Assembly (NCBI RefSeq): GCF_001028665.1
Contig: NZ_CP011504.1
Span: 1,302,001-1,366,000 of the forward strand
Source of the DNA: Burkholderia pyrrocinia
GTDB taxonomy: Bacteria; Pseudomonadota; Gammaproteobacteria; Burkholderiales; Burkholderiaceae
Length of the DNA stretch: 64,000 bases
Direction: 5' to 3'
The first letter of the stretch is position 1, and each line of letters begins with the position of its first letter. The position numbers and the translations under genes were made by a program. The notes beneath the pieces were generated by a model. It was not told the DNA's origin and did not search any database. It saw nothing but the letters and a program-made list of their open reading frames with translations. Positions 19,556 to 27,718 of the stretch are shown here, piece by piece.

Positions 19556-20377
19556 TCAGCAGGTCTCGGTGCGGCCCATCGACAGATGGGCGGCCGTGTC
19601 GCGCAGCCCTGCTGCGACGACATCGACGGACGGCGCCGCGTGCGCGTCGATCCGGCGCATGTACGGGCAGGTCAGCACCGCGATCGCCTGGCCGGCCGGC
19701 CCGAGGATCGGCGCGGTCAGGTCGGTCACGCCGTACGCCTGGCGGCTGTCCTGACGCAGGTAGCCATCCTGCCGGATGGACTGGCACGCATACGCGAGCT
19801 CCTGCTCGTTCAGCGCCGCTTCACCCTTGACCTTGCGATGCTCGGCCAGCATGTGCGTGCGCTGTTCGGGGCCCTGGAACGACAGCATCACGCGCCCCGA
19901 CGCCGTATCGGCCAGCCCGACGCGCGAGCCGAGCCGGACCGACACGCCCCATGGGCCGGGCCCGTCGACCTGCGCAATCACGAGCAGGTTGCCGCGATCG
20001 TAGACGGACAGGTGGCACGACTGTTCGGCGGCATCGGCGAAGCGCTGCATCGGCGGCAATGCCTCGGCAATCAGCCGGCTCATCGGCGGATGCCGGTGCG
20101 CAAGCGCGAACAGCTTGAGGCTGAGCGTGTAGCGGTCGCCGCCGGTCGAGCGCATCACATAGCGACGCGCGACGAGGCGTTCGAGCATCCGGTAGATTTC
20201 GCTCGCGTTGCGGCCGAGTTCCTTCGTGATTTCGGTGCGGGTGAGTCCTTCTTTCTGCTCGGACAGGAGTTCGAGAATGTCGAGGCCCTTGTCGAGCGCG
20301 GGTGCGCGATAGCGGTCGATGGCGGCCATCGATTCCCGTGCGTCGCTGCCGGGAAGCGGGTCGTTGGTTGTCTGCAT
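19556..20377 (-). CDS. IclR-family transcriptional regulator
   Basis: A 273-residue regulator. The N-terminal winged helix (ALDKGLDILELLSEQKEGLTRTEITKELGRNASEIYRMLERL) and the C-terminal effector domain (GPGPWGVSVRLGSRVGLADTASGRVML, AYGVTDLTAPI) are typical of IclR. The start is uncertain: ATGs at 20446, 20377 and 20329 are all in frame and none has a strong ribosome site; I chose the middle one. IclR proteins usually control a neighbouring catabolic gene, here probably the divergent FAH-family hydrolase at 21041. Confidence 0.88.
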   Translation of the reverse strand: MQTTNDPLPGSDARESMAAIDRYRAPALDKGLDILELLSEQKEGLTRTEITKELGRNASEIYRMLERLVARRYVMRSTGGDRYTLSLKLFALAHRHPPMSRLIAEALPPMQRFADAAEQSCHLSVYDRGNLLVIAQVDGPGPWGVSVRLGSRVGLADTASGRVMLSFQGPEQRTHMLAEHRKVKGEAALNEQELAYACQSIRQDGYLRQDSRQAYGVTDLTAPILGPAGQAIAVLTCPYMRRIDAHAAPSVDVVAAGLRDTAAHLSMGRTETC

Positions 20378-21040
20378 TTTGGGTGTGGGGTTGGGGATTA
20401 CCGTCGATCGGTTGGCGACGCACGCTGGCCGGTTCTGCACGCGCATAAGTAGGGCCCGCGTATGGCGATGAAAGCCATTCGTACGAGCTTAGCAATAAAC
20501 AAACAGTGTGCAATGCAGCGTCTTTTTACCGATCATTACCGGATAAGAACGGATTGGCAAACGTTTCCGATGACAGGGGCACCCCGAATAGCCAGTATTC
20601 ATGCCCAGATGGCAGGCGATGCCGGCCTGCGCGGCGGATCGCGCTGCGCGGGTGCGTCCGATGTTGCGCCGCAGCGTCTGCAGGTGCACCAATAGTCGGT
20701 ATCCGTCGCGCGTCATTTCACGGCGCGCGGCCGATGGTACAAAGGCTTGCGGGCCAGCGACGGTGCGGCCGCGCGTGAAGTCGGCCGGCATCGGCCGGCA
20801 CGCGTCGCGGGTGCCGGGCCGTCGTCGCCGATGCGCAGACCGGCGGCCGCCCGTTCGATGCGCGCCGTGCTTTTCGTGCGGCGCCGCGATCGCTGCGCCC
20901 GCGCGACCCTCGCGCGTCGACGGCAGGCCGGATGCGGCGCCGACGCGCGCAATCGACGATCGACAATCAGTCCGGCGTGCGGCCGCGAATGGCCGCGTCG
21001 GCCGGTATCCTGTCCCATTCGACAACAGAGGTTGACCACG
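20378..21040. other. Non-coding region between IclR and FAH genes
   Basis: About 660 bases without a supported gene. The left third is AT-rich (around 20485-20560) and is the likely regulator promoter. It contains a direct TTACCG repeat 10 bp apart. An in-frame extension of the FAH gene back to 20747 is open only because of GC bias. Confidence 0.55.
20526..20541. promoter_or_regulatory. TTACCG direct repeat, possible IclR operator
   Basis: TTACCG-atca-TTACCG lies in the AT-rich stretch upstream of the IclR gene. Ten-base spacing places both halves on one DNA face. Assignment to IclR is a guess from position. Confidence 0.25.
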
Positions 21041-21889
21041 ATGAAACTGCTTCGCTATGGCCCGTCCGGCCAGGAAAAGCCCGGTATGCTCGACGCGGAC
21101 GGCCGGATTCGCGACCTGTCCGCGCACGTGCCGGATCTTGCCGGCGATGTGCTGTCCGACGCGGGTCTCGCGCGGTTGCGCGCGATCGATCCGGCGACGC
21201 TGCCGCTCGTGTCCGGCGAGCCGCGCATCGGCGCGTGTGTCGGGCACGTCGGCAAGTTCATCGGCATCGGCCTGAACTATGCCGATCACGCGGCCGAAGC
21301 CGGCATGCCGGTGCCGAAGGAACCGGTCGTGTTCGGCAAGTGGACGAGTTCCATCTGCGGCCCGAACGACGGCATCGACATCCCGAAGGGTTCGGTCAAG
21401 ACCGACTGGGAAGTCGAGTTGGGCGTCGTGATCGGTGCGCGGTGCAAGGACGTCGACGAAGCGAGTGCGCTCGATTACGTCGCGGGCTATTGCGTCGTCA
21501 ACGACGTGTCCGAGCGCGAGTGGCAGATCGAGCGCGGCGGCCAGTGGGACAAGGGCAAGGGTTTCGACACGTTCGGCCCGATCGGCCCGTGGCTCGTCAC
21601 GCGCGACGAAGTGCCCGATCCGCAGCGTCTCGACCTGTGGCTCGAAGTCGACGGCCATCGTTATCAGAACGGCAACACGCGCACGATGGTGTTCACCGTC
21701 GCGCAGTTGATTGCCTATCTGTCGACCTGCATGACGCTGCAGCCGGGCGACGTGATCACGACCGGCACGCCGCCGGGCGTCGGCATGGGCATCAAGCCGT
21801 CGCCGATTTTCCTGAAGGCCGGCCAGATGGTGCGCCTGGGGATCGACGGGCTCGGCGAGCAGTTGCAGCACACGCGCGGCGCACAGTAA
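21041..21889 (+). CDS. Fumarylacetoacetate hydrolase-family protein
   Basis: A 282-residue FAH-fold enzyme. The metal-binding acid residues appear in DWEVELGVVIG and in VNDVSEREWQ, and the substrate loop is ITTGTPPGVGMGIKP. The sequence GKWTSSICGPND and the closing VRLGIDGLGEQLQHT resemble the ureidoglycolate lyase-like/2,4-diketo-3-deoxy-L-fuconate hydrolase branch more than true FAH. It would cleave a C-C bond of a 2,4-diketo acid in sugar-acid or aromatic breakdown. AGAGG precedes the ATG. The divergent IclR regulator probably controls it. The exact substrate is not determined. Confidence 0.85.
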   Translation: MKLLRYGPSGQEKPGMLDADGRIRDLSAHVPDLAGDVLSDAGLARLRAIDPATLPLVSGEPRIGACVGHVGKFIGIGLNYADHAAEAGMPVPKEPVVFGKWTSSICGPNDGIDIPKGSVKTDWEVELGVVIGARCKDVDEASALDYVAGYCVVNDVSEREWQIERGGQWDKGKGFDTFGPIGPWLVTRDEVPDPQRLDLWLEVDGHRYQNGNTRTMVFTVAQLIAYLSTCMTLQPGDVITTGTPPGVGMGIKPSPIFLKAGQMVRLGIDGLGEQLQHTRGAQ

Positions 21890-21971
21890 CCGCGCGAGCG
21901 TCGATCCCGTCGAGCGACCGCTGCAGGCGGTCGCCGGAAACAGGACGCTGAAACTAACGTATCAAAACCAG

Positions 21972-22004
21972 GGGCCCGATTCCGCGCAACGCGGAATCGG
22001 GCCC
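21972..22004. terminator. Bidirectional terminator between FAH and VOC genes
   Basis: A perfect 14-bp stem, GGGCCCGATTCCGC with its complement, and a 5-base loop. On the minus strand it is followed after 4 bases by TTTTGAT; on the plus strand by TTGCCGTTTG. It separates two convergent genes and can serve both. Confidence 0.8.
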
Positions 22005-22036
22005 TTGCCGTTTGTACGCGGTGTACGCGGGCTCGA

Positions 22037-22420
22037 TCACACGACGTTGTCGAGTTCGCAATGCGCTTCCAGCCGATACCCGTCGGGATCGACGACGAAC
22101 GCCGCGTAGTAGCCGGGGCCGTAGTGCTCGCGCTTGCCGGGCCCGCCGTTGTCCTGGCCGCCGTGCTCGAGCGCGGCGCGGTAGAACGCGTCGACCTCGA
22201 CGGGCGAAGCGGCCTTGAACGACAGGTGCAGCCCCGATTCGGGATCGGCGGCGACCGGGCGGGCAGCGTGCTGCAACCACAGCTGCGGTTCGGTCGTGCC
22301 GTACCCGATGGATCCGTCGTCGCCATACAGCCGCTTGTAGCCGAGCGCGCCGAGCGTGCTGTCGTAGAACGCGCGGCTGCGGCCGATGTGGGCGACGCCG
22401 AAGGAAAGGTGATCGATCAT
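22037..22420 (-). CDS. VOC (glyoxalase/bleomycin-resistance) family protein
   Basis: A 127-residue single-module VOC protein. It begins MIDHLSFGVAHIGRSRAFYDSTLGALGYK and ends with FVVDPDGYRLEAHC, where the histidine and glutamate of the metal site fall in the usual places. These proteins bind metal and act on small electrophiles or antibiotics; this branch is uncharacterised. AAGGAG lies 8 bases before the ATG at 22420. A truncated copy of its 5' end and leader lies immediately upstream. Confidence 0.85.
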   Translation of the reverse strand: MIDHLSFGVAHIGRSRAFYDSTLGALGYKRLYGDDGSIGYGTTEPQLWLQHAARPVAADPESGLHLSFKAASPVEVDAFYRAALEHGGQDNGGPGKREHYGPGYYAAFVVDPDGYRLEAHCELDNVV

Positions 22421-22482
22421 CTGTTGGCTCCTTGAATTGAAGGGGGACCTCTGTGCAGCAAACCCGCTTATAAGCACCATGC

Positions 22483-22618
22483 CAGCCGCTTGTAGCGGAA
22501 CGCGCCAAGCGTGCTGTCGTAGAACGCGCGGTTGCGGTCGTTGTGGATAACTCCGCAGGAAAGACGATCGATCATCTGTGGCTCCTTGAACTGAAAGGGG
22601 ACGTCAGTGCAGCAGACC
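22483..22618 (-). pseudogene. Duplicated 5' fragment of the VOC gene
   Basis: This segment repeats 22328-22464, covering the leader, ribosome site and first 30 or so codons of the VOC gene, with scattered differences. On the minus strand an ATG at 22575 after AAGGAGCC gives MIDRLSCGVIHNDRNRAFYDST, then runs out of homology and stops after 34 residues. It is a tandem partial duplication that has decayed. It places a second translatable leader in front of the intact gene, so it may still be transcribed. Confidence 0.8.
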
Positions 22619-22624
22619 TTTTTT

Positions 22625-22683
22625 AACCAGCATGCTGGTTATGTTAGAAAGCGTCCGGACGCTTGTCAACCAGCATGGTGGTT
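22625..22683. promoter_or_regulatory. Twin AACCAGCATGCTGGTT operators around a 12-bp palindrome
   Basis: AACCAGCATGCTGGTT (22625-22640) is a perfect 16-bp palindrome. AACCAGCATGGTGGTT (22668-22683) is a near copy 43 bp further. Between them GCGTCCGGACGC (22651-22662) is a perfect 12-bp palindrome. The second copy ends 16 bases before the CGNR gene. The arrangement looks like a paired operator controlling the divergent VOC and CGNR genes. Confidence 0.7.
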
Positions 22684-22698
22684 AGATACGATGGTGTC

Positions 22699-23319
22699 AT
22701 GAGCGATACGCAACCTTCCGTCACGATGGACTGCCTGATTCCGGCGCCGCCCGAAACCCTGAGCATCGATTTCGCGAACACGCTGTACTGGCGTGGCAGC
22801 GACCTGCCGACGGAAACCTTCGGAACGATGGACGACCTGCTGGTGTGGTGCCGCGAGCAGGCCGGCGTGCCGGCCGGCCTGGCCGACCGGTGCCGCGTGC
22901 GCGGCGTGGAGGAAGGCGAGCCGGCGATGCTGGCGCGTGCGCTCGCGTTGCGCGAGGCGCTGTATCGGCTCTTTCATGCGCAGGCCGAGCGGCGCGAGCC
23001 GCAGGCCGACGATCTCGCGCTGCTCGGCGGCTTCCTGGCTGAAGCGTCGCCGCGCGTCGCGCTGGCGCGCGTCGACGGCGGTTATGCGTGGCGGATCGGG
23101 GATGCGGGCGCAACGCTCGCGGCGCTGCTGAGCCCGGTGCTGTGGTCGGCGATCGACCTGCTCGGCGGCGCGCGGCTCGCGAAGGTCAAGCGGTGCGCGA
23201 ACGACGCATGCCAGTGGCTGTTCATCGACGACAGCAAGAACGGCAGTCGCCGCTGGTGCTCGATGTCGTCGTGCGGCAATCGCGCGAAGGCGTACCGCCA
23301 CTATCACAAGGCCGACTGA
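22699..23319 (+). CDS. ABATE/CGNR zinc-finger regulator
   Basis: A 206-residue protein with an N-terminal ABATE domain (LSIDFANTLYWRG; helical middle) and a C-terminal CGNR zinc finger, RCANDACQWLFIDDSKNGSRRWCSMSSCGNRAK, with all four cysteines. CGNR proteins are stress-linked transcription regulators common in actinobacteria and proteobacteria. I start at the ATG of MSDTQPS; an ATG 36 bases upstream falls inside the operator. The twin palindromes upstream suggest autoregulation or control by another factor. Confidence 0.85.
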   Translation: MSDTQPSVTMDCLIPAPPETLSIDFANTLYWRGSDLPTETFGTMDDLLVWCREQAGVPAGLADRCRVRGVEEGEPAMLARALALREALYRLFHAQAERREPQADDLALLGGFLAEASPRVALARVDGGYAWRIGDAGATLAALLSPVLWSAIDLLGGARLAKVKRCANDACQWLFIDDSKNGSRRWCSMSSCGNRAKAYRHYHKAD

Positions 23320-23367
23320 CGGGACCGTTCAGGCACGCACATACCGGCGCGTCGAACCCGAACCTGC

Positions 23368-25350
23368 CTACTTCGCCGACAACTTCCGCCACAGCGTGGT
23401 CTTGCTGATGCCGAGCATCGCGCATGCGCGGTCGCGGTCGCCGCCGCACGCGTCGAGCACCGCGCGGATCTCGTCGGCTTCCGCGCGGCGGCGGCGCGCG
23501 TGCAGCGTCTGCGTATCGTCGGTATCGGCCGCGTCGGGCGGCGCCGCGAACAGCTCGGGCGCGATCGCCTGCAACGCGTCGGGATCGAGCGCGGCGCACG
23601 CGGCGGCGGGATCGTTTTCATCGACTTCCTCGGCGAGTTCCACTGCGATCCGCTCGATCACGTTCTGCAGTTCCCGCACGTTGCCGGGCCACCGGTAGCG
23701 CGCAAGCGTGGCCTGCGTCGCGCCGAGCACGCGCGCGGCATCGCCGGCATCGCGCAGGCGTTCGGCGAGGCGCGGCTCGCGCCGCGCGGCCTGCACGAGC
23801 AGCGTCGCCGCGAGCGCGGGGATGTCGGCCGCGCGCTCGCGCAGCGGCGGCAGGCCGACGTTCAGGATGTTGAGCCGGTAATAGAGATCCGCGCGGAACG
23901 TGCCGGCCTCGACGGCCGCGAGCAGCGGGCGGTGCGTCGCGGCGATCACGCGTACGTCGATGCGGATCGGCTCGGTCGAGCCGAGGCGGATCACCTCGCG
24001 CTCCTGCAGCACGCGCAGCAGCCGGCTCTGCAGCGACGGCGGCATCTCGCCGATCTCGTCGAGAAACAGCGTGCCGCGGTGCGCGGCCTCGAACAGGCCG
24101 GTCTTGCCGCCGCGCCGCGCGCCGGTGAACGCGCCTTCCTCATAGCCGAACAACTCGCTCTCGAGCAGCGCTTCCGGAAACGCGCCGCAATTGACCGCGA
24201 CGAACGGGTAGCTGCGCCGCGCGGACAGCGCGTGCAGGCTTTGCGCGATCATTTCCTTGCCGGTGCCGCTTTCGCCGAGCACGAGCACGGTCGCGTCGGA
24301 TTTCGCGTAGCGGCGCACGAGGTCGCGCACGCGCGCCATCGGCGTCGATGCGCCGATCACGTCGTCGAGCGCATAGCGCGCCGCGAACTGCTGCGTGGTC
24401 GGCTGCGAACGCAATGCGCGGTCGAGCCGTTCGACCGCGCGCGATTCCTGGAACGTCAGCACGCTGCCCGACGTCACGCCGCGATCGACGAGCGGCCCGC
24501 GATGCACGACGTAGCGCACGCCGCGCACGGTCGCGAGCGCGTCGCCGTCCTCGCCGCGTAGCGTGCGCAGCTCGGGCCGCAGGTCGACGAGCGCGCGGCC
24601 GACGGCCGCCGCGGGTTCGACCCCGAGCGCCGACGCGAGCCGCTCGTTGATCGCCTCGACGCGGCCGCGCGCATCGAGCGCGACGACGCCGTCGCGCAGG
24701 TGCTGCAGCAGGTTGTCGAGCCGCTGGCGGCGGAACGCCTCGGCGTGCGTCGCATACGCGACTTCGAGGGCGGTATCGACGGCCTTGCGCACCGACGCAT
24801 GCGAATACAGGAACACCGCGCCCATGCCGGCGCTGGCCGCGAGGTCGGTGACGAGGCCGGGGCCGACGATCGTCTCGATGCCGCGGTCGCGCAGGTCGTG
24901 CACGCAGGCTTCCGCTTCCTGCGCGGACTGATATGACGCAAACTGCACGTCGAGGCCGTACGCGGCGACGAAGCGGCGCACTTCGGGCGGCGTTTCTCCG
25001 GCGCTGACGAGCGCGATCCGCGCCGCGTCGCGCCGGGCGCGCGCGAGCGCCTGCATCACGTCGAAGCCGGTCGGCGACACGACCACGACCGGCACCTGTG
25101 CACGCGTCTTCAGGAAGGCGCCGTTCGAGCCGGCCGCGACGATCACGTCGGGCCGCGCGGCGCCGGCCTCGGCGATCGCGGTGAGCGCATCCTCATACGC
25201 GCGCGTCACGATGCGCACGTCGGCACGTTCGTCGAATTCGCCGGCGATCTCGCGAAAGAGTTCGCGCAGGCGGCTGATGCCCATCGCCCAGATGCGCGGG
25301 CGCGCCGCGCGATCGGCCGGGCCGACAGGCTTGGTCGAGGAGAGGTCCAT
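23368..25350 (-). CDS. prpR: Propionate catabolism sigma-54 activator PrpR
   Basis: A 660-residue enhancer-binding protein. Residues about 20-200 form the PrpR_N sensor (which in Salmonella responds to 2-methylcitrate) and about 205-310 a PAS-like linker. The AAA+ domain has Walker A GESGTGKE at 359-366, GAFTGA at 406-411 and Walker [10 protein letters not shown] at 426-434. A Fis-type helix, [18 protein letters not shown], ends it. It diverges from prpB, where a sigma-54 promoter and an inverted repeat are visible. This is the standard prpR-prpBC layout of Burkholderia. Confidence 0.95.
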   Translation of the reverse strand: MDLSSTKPVGPADRAARPRIWAMGISRLRELFREIAGEFDERADVRIVTRAYEDALTAIAEAGAARPDVIVAAGSNGAFLKTRAQVPVVVVSPTGFDVMQALARARRDAARIALVSAGETPPEVRRFVAAYGLDVQFASYQSAQEAEACVHDLRDRGIETIVGPGLVTDLAASAGMGAVFLYSHASVRKAVDTALEVAYATHAEAFRRQRLDNLLQHLRDGVVALDARGRVEAINERLASALGVEPAAAVGRALVDLRPELRTLRGEDGDALATVRGVRYVVHRGPLVDRGVTSGSVLTFQESRAVERLDRALRSQPTTQQFAARYALDDVIGASTPMARVRDLVRRYAKSDATVLVLGESGTGKEMIAQSLHALSARRSYPFVAVNCGAFPEALLESELFGYEEGAFTGARRGGKTGLFEAAHRGTLFLDEIGEMPPSLQSRLLRVLQEREVIRLGSTEPIRIDVRVIAATHRPLLAAVEAGTFRADLYYRLNILNVGLPPLRERAADIPALAATLLVQAARREPRLAERLRDAGDAARVLGATQATLARYRWPGNVRELQNVIERIAVELAEEVDENDPAAACAALDPDALQAIAPELFAAPPDAADTDDTQTLHARRRRAEADEIRAVLDACGGDRDRACAMLGISKTTLWRKLSAK

Positions 25351-25373
25351 GGCGATCGATTATGCGCGCGAGA

Positions 25374-25410
25374 TTTCATTTTTGAAACATGGAATTGCCG
25401 AATTGAAATC
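25374..25410. promoter_or_regulatory. Probable PrpR upstream activating site
   Basis: TTTCA-N4-TGAAA lies at 25374-25387, and a wider inverted repeat GATTTCA (25372-25378) / TGAAATC (25404-25410) overlaps it. The stretch is AT-rich in a GC-rich setting and lies about 100 bp upstream of the sigma-54 promoter of prpB. PrpR binding is inferred. Confidence 0.5.
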
Positions 25411-25474
25411 ACCGGGCACTGCAGCGCCCGCGCTGGCTGCTTAAGAATCAGTGGGTTAGCGACGTTTCGCGAGC

Positions 25475-25490
25475 TGGCCCGGTCCTTGCT
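25475..25490 (+). promoter_or_regulatory. Sigma-54 promoter of prpBC-acnD-prpF
   Basis: TGGCCCG-GTCC-TTGCT differs from TGGCACG-N4-TTGCW at one position and keeps the invariant GG and GC. It ends 30 bases before the prpB ATG. The adjacent PrpR activator supports it. Confidence 0.78.
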
Positions 25491-25520
25491 GTTATCGGGC
25501 ATTCCTTCAGGAGGCCGTTC

Positions 25521-26414
25521 ATGAGCAACACGCATCTTCAGAGCGCCGGCGCGAAATTCCGCGCGGCAGTCGCGGCCGAGCAGCCGCTGCAGGTGGTCGG
25601 CGCGATCACCGCGTACGCAGCCAAGATGGCGCAGGCCGTCGGCTTCAAGGCCGTGTACCTGTCGGGCGGCGGCGTCGCCGCGAACTCGCTCGGGATCCCC
25701 GACCTCGGCATCAGCACGATGGAAGACGTGCTGATCGACGCGAACCGGATCACCAACGCAACCGACCTGCCGCTGCTCGTCGACATCGATACGGGCTGGG
25801 GCGGCGCATTCAACATCGCGCGCACGGTCCGCTCGTTCATCAAGGCCGGCGTCGCGGCCGTGCACATGGAAGACCAGGTCGGCCAGAAGCGCTGCGGCCA
25901 TCGTCCGGGCAAGGAAGTCGTGCCGACCGAGGAAATGGTCGATCGCATCAAGGCCGCTGTCGACGCACGCACCGACGAGCAGTTCGTGATCATGGCGCGT
26001 ACCGACGCGGCCGCGGCCGAAGGGATCGATTCGGCGATCGAGCGCGCGGTCGCGTACGTCGAAGCCGGCGCGGACATGATCTTCCCGGAAGCGATGAAGA
26101 CGCTCGACGACTATCGCCGTTTCAAGGCGGCCGTGAAGGTGCCGATCCTCGCGAACCTGACCGAGTTCGGCTCGACGCCGCTGTTCACGCTCGACGAACT
26201 GCGCGAGGCGAACGTCGACATCGCGCTGTACTGCTGCGGCGCGTATCGCGCGATGAACAAGGCCGCGCTGAACTTCTACGAGACGCTGCGCCGCGACGGC
26301 ACGCAGAAGGCGGCCGTGCCGACGATGCAGACGCGCGCCGAGCTGTACGACTTCCTCGGCTATCACGAATACGAGCGCAAGCTCGACGAGCTGTTCGCGC
26401 AGGGCAAGAAGTAA
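25521..26414 (+). CDS. prpB: 2-Methylisocitrate lyase
   Basis: A 297-residue enzyme that splits 2-methylisocitrate into pyruvate and succinate, the last step of the 2-methylcitrate cycle. The isocitrate-lyase-family signature appears as [10 protein letters not shown], with the catalytic cysteine, and DIDTGWGG and EDQVGQ supply Mg-binding residues. AGGAGG stands at ideal spacing before the ATG. It is first in the prpB-prpC-acnD-prpF operon behind a sigma-54 promoter and ends 50 bases before prpC. Confidence 0.96.
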   Translation: MSNTHLQSAGAKFRAAVAAEQPLQVVGAITAYAAKMAQAVGFKAVYLSGGGVAANSLGIPDLGISTMEDVLIDANRITNATDLPLLVDIDTGWGGAFNIARTVRSFIKAGVAAVHMEDQVGQKRCGHRPGKEVVPTEEMVDRIKAAVDARTDEQFVIMARTDAAAAEGIDSAIERAVAYVEAGADMIFPEAMKTLDDYRRFKAAVKVPILANLTEFGSTPLFTLDELREANVDIALYCCGAYRAMNKAALNFYETLRRDGTQKAAVPTMQTRAELYDFLGYHEYERKLDELFAQGKK

Positions 26415-26464
26415 CGCGGCCCGCACCCCCGATACATGCATCTGGAACATTGGAGAACGGAAAC

Positions 26465-27637
26465 ATGAGCGAGACGAAAGACGCAGCAGCACCGGCCGCC
26501 GCAGGCGCATTCAAGCCGAAGAAGTCGGTGGCGCTGTCGGGCGTGACGGCCGGCAACACGGCGCTGTGCACGGTCGGCAAGACCGGCAACGACCTGCACT
26601 ACCGCGGCTACGACATTCTCGACGTCGCCGAATCGTGCGAATTCGAGGAAATCGCGCACCTGCTCGTGCACGGCACGCTGCCGAACCTGACCGAACTGGC
26701 CGCGTACAAGACCAAGCTGCGCGCGCTGCGCGGCCTGCCGAGCGCGCTGAAGGCAGCGCTCGAGCAGATCCCGGCGTCCGCGCACCCGATGGACGTGATG
26801 CGCACGGGCGTGTCGGTGCTCGGCACCGTGCTGCCGGAGAAGGACGACCACAACCTGCCGGGCGCGCGCGACATCGCCGACCGCCTGATGGCGTCGCTCG
26901 GCTCGATGCTGCTGTACTGGTATCACTTCTCGCACAACGGCAAGCGCATCGAGACGGAAACCGACGACGACTCGATCGGCGGCCACTTCCTGCACCTGCT
27001 GCACGGCAAGACGCCGTCGAAGTCGTGGGTCGAGGCGATGCACACGTCGCTGATCCTGTACGCGGAGCACGAATTCAACGCGTCGACGTTCACCGGCCGC
27101 GTGATCGCGGGCACGGGCTCGGACATCTACTCGGCGATCACCGGCGCGATCGGCGCGCTGCGCGGGCCGAAGCACGGCGGCGCGAACGAAGTCGCGTATG
27201 AAATCCAGAGCCGCTACAGCTCGCCGGACGACGCCGAAGCGGACATCCGCCGCCGCGTCGAGAACAAGGAAGTCGTGATCGGCTTCGGCCACCCGGTCTA
27301 CACGATCTCCGATCCGCGCAACAAGGTGATCAAGGGCGTCGCGCACAAGCTGTCGAAGGAAGCGGGCGACACGAAGCTGTACAACATCGCCGAGCGCCTC
27401 GAATCGGTGATGTGGGAAGCGAAGAAGATGTTCCCGAACCTCGACTGGTTCAGCGCGGTGTCGTATCACATGATGGGCGTGCCGACCGCGATGTTCACGC
27501 CGCTGTTCGTGATCTCGCGCACGTCGGGCTGGAGCGCGCACATCATCGAGCAGCGCATCGACAACAAGATCATCCGCCCGAGCGCGAACTACACGGGCCC
27601 GGAAGACCTGCAGTTCGTGCCGATCGAGAAGCGCTGA
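26465..27637 (+). CDS. prpC: 2-Methylcitrate synthase
   Basis: A 390-residue citrate-synthase-fold enzyme that condenses propionyl-CoA with oxaloacetate. Catalytic histidines lie in [11 protein letters not shown] and [13 protein letters not shown], and the N-terminal segment [19 protein letters not shown] is typical of PrpC. GGAGAACGGAAAC precedes the ATG at 26465; an upstream start inside that site is rejected. It is second in the operon, with an 81-base gap to acnD. Confidence 0.95.
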   Translation: MSETKDAAAPAAAGAFKPKKSVALSGVTAGNTALCTVGKTGNDLHYRGYDILDVAESCEFEEIAHLLVHGTLPNLTELAAYKTKLRALRGLPSALKAALEQIPASAHPMDVMRTGVSVLGTVLPEKDDHNLPGARDIADRLMASLGSMLLYWYHFSHNGKRIETETDDDSIGGHFLHLLHGKTPSKSWVEAMHTSLILYAEHEFNASTFTGRVIAGTGSDIYSAITGAIGALRGPKHGGANEVAYEIQSRYSSPDDAEADIRRRVENKEVVIGFGHPVYTISDPRNKVIKGVAHKLSKEAGDTKLYNIAERLESVMWEAKKMFPNLDWFSAVSYHMMGVPTAMFTPLFVISRTSGWSAHIIEQRIDNKIIRPSANYTGPEDLQFVPIEKR

Positions 27638-27718
27638 TCGCCAGCAGCGCGCGATGGCCGATGCCTGTCGGATGCACGGCCGCCGCGCACTGAACGTCCT
27701 ACCCAGTTTGCCCCCCAC

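Noticed and set aside
20747..21040. 98-codon N-terminal extension of the FAH-family gene
   Set aside because: Arginine/alanine-rich with no homology pattern; the ATG at 21041 has a ribosome site and begins the family fold.
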